A DNA stretch of 34,630 nucleotides from JBAXLO01 sp037134755. GTDB lineage: Bacteria > Bacteroidota > Bacteroidia > Bacteroidales > JACABE01. The notes beneath the pieces are model-generated. The model saw only the letters and a program-made list of their open reading frames with translations, was not told the DNA's origin and did no database searches. The position numbers were made by a program, and so were the translations under genes. Positions 33,035 to 34,630 of this stretch are shown here, one piece after another. Within the stretch, counting starts at the first letter, position 1; each line of letters starts with the position of its first letter. The stretch covers positions 1 through 34,630 of the forward strand of contig JBAXLO010000017.1 of assembly GCA_037134755.1 (NCBI GenBank). The letters run 5' to 3'.

Positions 33035-33463
33035 ATGAAAAAAATAACTTTACTTACTACAATTATTGGTTTTATAATACTTATAGCCTTTTGCACAAGT
33101 TGTACAAGAACAAAACCTTTAAGCGAAATTCCTACTTTTAATATTAGCAATGATTCGCTTCAACTTACTTTAAATTCAATTATAACTGCCGAACATATAA
33201 ATATATGTGGATATGAGAAAAAAAGTTTGTCGAGCACGACAATATTTCTCCAAATTGATATTTTAAATGGTAATAATATTCCTTCAGGTAATAATGAACA
33301 ACAAGTTTTATCAAAAAAGATAGCTTCATTTTTTAAACATGCTTTAAAGAATCAAAATGCTTATGCCGAATACAGAATTAAATACGCAAAGAAATTAAAA
33401 GATAATTCTTTAGTTACTTTAAATTCGTATCAATCTTTTAAATTTAAGAGTGATGAATTATAA
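33035..33463 (+). CDS. small lipoprotein, unknown function
   Basis: 142 residues from ATG 33035. The N-terminus MKKITLLTTIIGFIILIAFC followed by TSC is a lipoprotein-type signal, with Cys23 the most likely lipid attachment site (preceded by Cys20-Thr-Ser, a slightly unusual lipobox). The mature part is polar with some beta-strand patterns (SLQLTLNSIITAEHINICGYEKK, TIFLQIDILNGNNIPSG). It ends in a Lys-rich stretch without a recognisable domain. It is transcribed alone and ends 45 bp before the convergent mazG stop. Confidence 0.7.
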   Translation: MKKITLLTTIIGFIILIAFCTSCTRTKPLSEIPTFNISNDSLQLTLNSIITAEHINICGYEKKSLSSTTIFLQIDILNGNNIPSGNNEQQVLSKKIASFFKHALKNQNAYAEYRIKYAKKLKDNSLVTLNSYQSFKFKSDEL

Positions 33464-33508
33464 AATGAGTGCTTAAAAATGCATTAATAGCTTGTCGAAA
33501 GGGAAAGG

Positions 33509-34279
33509 TCATTCCAACCCCTTAGCTTCGTTCCAATACACATCCATTTCGGCAAGCGTCATATCGTGCAGGCTCTTACCCATCTTAATGGTTTTTTCTT
33601 CTAAGTATTTAAAGCGTTTAATAAACTTACGGTTGGTCTTTTCCAAAGCATCTTCAGGATTAACATTAATAAAACGGGCATAATTGATCAACGAAAACAA
33701 TACATCCCCAAACTCATCCTCAACCCTTGCTATATCAGCATTCTTCACCACCTCATCATTCAGCTCGTCAAGTTCCTCTTTCACCTTTTCCCACACCTGG
33801 TGCGGCTGTTCCCAATCAAAACCCACACCCTTCACCTTATCCTGTATACGATAAGCTTTAATCATAGCAGGCAACGAGTTAGGCACTCCTTCAAGCACCG
33901 AACTTCTGCCTTCGTCCAGCTTAATTTGTTCCCAGTTATTGGCAACATCATTAGCATTCTCCACCTTTACATCACCATAAATATGTGGATGACGGTTGAT
34001 AAGCTTCTTCGAAATGCCTTCCAACACATCTTTAATATCAAAAGCACCTTGCTCAGAAGCAATCTTAGAATAAAAAACGATATGCAACATCAAATCACCT
34101 AATTCCTTGCGCACCTCATCCAAATCCTTTTCAATAATAGCATCCGATAATTCATACGTTTCTTCTATGGTAAGATATCGTAAACTATCGATAGTCTGCT
34201 TTTTATCCCATGGGCAATTAGCACGCAAGTTGTCCATTATAGTCAGTAGTTCTTCAAAAGCCTTTAGTTTGTCAGTCAT
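33509..34279 (-). CDS. mazG: nucleoside triphosphate pyrophosphohydrolase MazG
   Basis: 256 residues, the standard two-domain MazG length. It hydrolyses NTPs and dNTPs to NMP and PPi and is linked to house-cleaning of non-canonical nucleotides and to stress. The first MazG domain has NCPWDKKQT at 21-29 and the metal-binding set Glu39, Glu40, Glu43 (IEETYEL) with Glu59 and Asp62 (KELGDLM). The second copy shows KVKEELDELND and RVEDEFGDVLFSLINYARF, also with EExxE and ExxD. Its ATG overlaps the stop of the preceding glycosyltransferase gene as TAATG, so the two are translationally coupled. Confidence 0.95.
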   Translation of the reverse strand: MTDKLKAFEELLTIMDNLRANCPWDKKQTIDSLRYLTIEETYELSDAIIEKDLDEVRKELGDLMLHIVFYSKIASEQGAFDIKDVLEGISKKLINRHPHIYGDVKVENANDVANNWEQIKLDEGRSSVLEGVPNSLPAMIKAYRIQDKVKGVGFDWEQPHQVWEKVKEELDELNDEVVKNADIARVEDEFGDVLFSLINYARFINVNPEDALEKTNRKFIKRFKYLEEKTIKMGKSLHDMTLAEMDVYWNEAKGLE

Positions 34280-34630
34280 TATTTGTTGTTTATAGTGTTA
34301 ATAATAGTGTCAATATCAATTTGATTCATGCAATTAAAATGTTGTATCGGGCATTTATCATAACCCAGTTTGCTGCACGGCCTGCACGAAAGCCCTTTTA
34401 CTTCCATTATTGTTGATTTGTTTTCTTCCCCTTTCGGGAAATAAGGATACATACCAAACTCAGGAACAGTGTTTCCCCACAAGGATATTATTTCTTTTTT
34501 AAATGCTGCCGCAATGTGCATCAAACCCGTATCGCCTGTTATCACTTTAGCTGCCTGCTCAATAATAGAAGCCGATTGATTGATGTTATAACTTCCGCAA
34601 GCATTCATAATATCCTTATTAGTACTCTTT
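34279..34630 (-). CDS. family 9 glycosyltransferase, C-terminal part (partial)
   Basis: At least 117 codons; the frame stays open to the window edge, so the 5' part is missing and the ATG at 34608 is probably internal. The visible part is the nucleotide-sugar-binding half of GT9 enzymes (heptosyltransferase type): AAKVITGDTGLMHIAAAF, where the GDTGxMHxAAA motif binds the donor, then ISLWGNTVPEFGMYPY. The last third carries a Cys-containing SCRPCSKLGYDKCPIQHFNCM, typical of Bacteroidota members. Members add sugars such as heptose to lipopolysaccharide or related glycans in the cytosol. Translational coupling to mazG (TAATG) is seen, a common arrangement without known functional meaning. Confidence 0.88.
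   Translation of the reverse strand, partial: KSTNKDIMNACGSYNINQSASIIEQAAKVITGDTGLMHIAAAFKKEIISLWGNTVPEFGMYPYFPKGEENKSTIMEVKGLSCRPCSKLGYDKCPIQHFNCMNQIDIDTIINTINNK

Overview
The window is chromosomal DNA from an AT-rich member of the Bacteroidota. Three things point there: two secreted proteins end in a type IX secretion (T9SS) C-terminal sorting domain with a YPNP/FPNP start; many genes sit behind TAnnTTTG -7 boxes, the Bacteroidota sigma factor consensus; and typical housekeeping genes (dnaG, mazG, a YidD-like protein, an AsmA-like protein) are present. I see no tRNA, rRNA, insertion sequence, phage gene or CRISPR array, and I do not assign a genus.

Layout. 288-6812: a 2174-residue surface protein with a NodB-like polysaccharide deacetylase N-terminus and about 15 Ig-like domains. 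Fourteen of those domains form two tandem copies of a 621-residue, seven-domain block. 6902-7489 (-): small membrane protein. 8083-9057: orphan cytosolic protein. 9089-9490: palindromic repeat array. 9656-10585: lipoprotein. 10750-11193 (-): hotdog thioesterase. 11349-13307: DnaG primase with a TTG start. 13413-16493: NHL-repeat T9SS protein. 16494-17304: strong terminator, decayed coding remnant, second terminator and a 21-bp palindromic array.

17305-22370 (-) is a compact envelope gene cluster: M48 metallopeptidase, outer-membrane-barrel-like protein, YidD-like protein with a signal peptide, and two paralogous TPR/membrane proteins. A separate secreted protein (22452-24122) lies upstream of it behind a strong terminator. 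24123-25161 is a 1-kb intergenic region with a 41-bp repeat array. 25162-29359 is a likely operon of an RluB/RsuA-type pseudouridine synthase, an AsmA-like protein and an ArfB-like GGQ ribosome-rescue hydrolase. 29531-30496 is an FkbM methyltransferase. 30568-32441 (-) is a tight three-gene set: MBL-fold hydrolase, diacylglycerol/undecaprenol kinase and BadF/N-acetylglucosamine-kinase-like ATPase. 32442-33034 holds nested inverted repeats and a fourth array (41 bp). 33035-33463 is a small lipoprotein, and 33509-34630 (-) is mazG preceded by the 3' part of a family 9 glycosyltransferase, overlapping as TAATG.

The most unusual feature is the set of four intergenic arrays. Their sequences differ from locus to locus, but every period is close to 21 bp or twice that (21, 41, 42, 41), and each is built from palindromes, often one every 20.5-21 bp, about two helical turns. 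They occur between convergent, divergent and co-directional genes alike. This looks like a family of helically phased palindromic arrays of unknown function. It is my main candidate for something undescribed.
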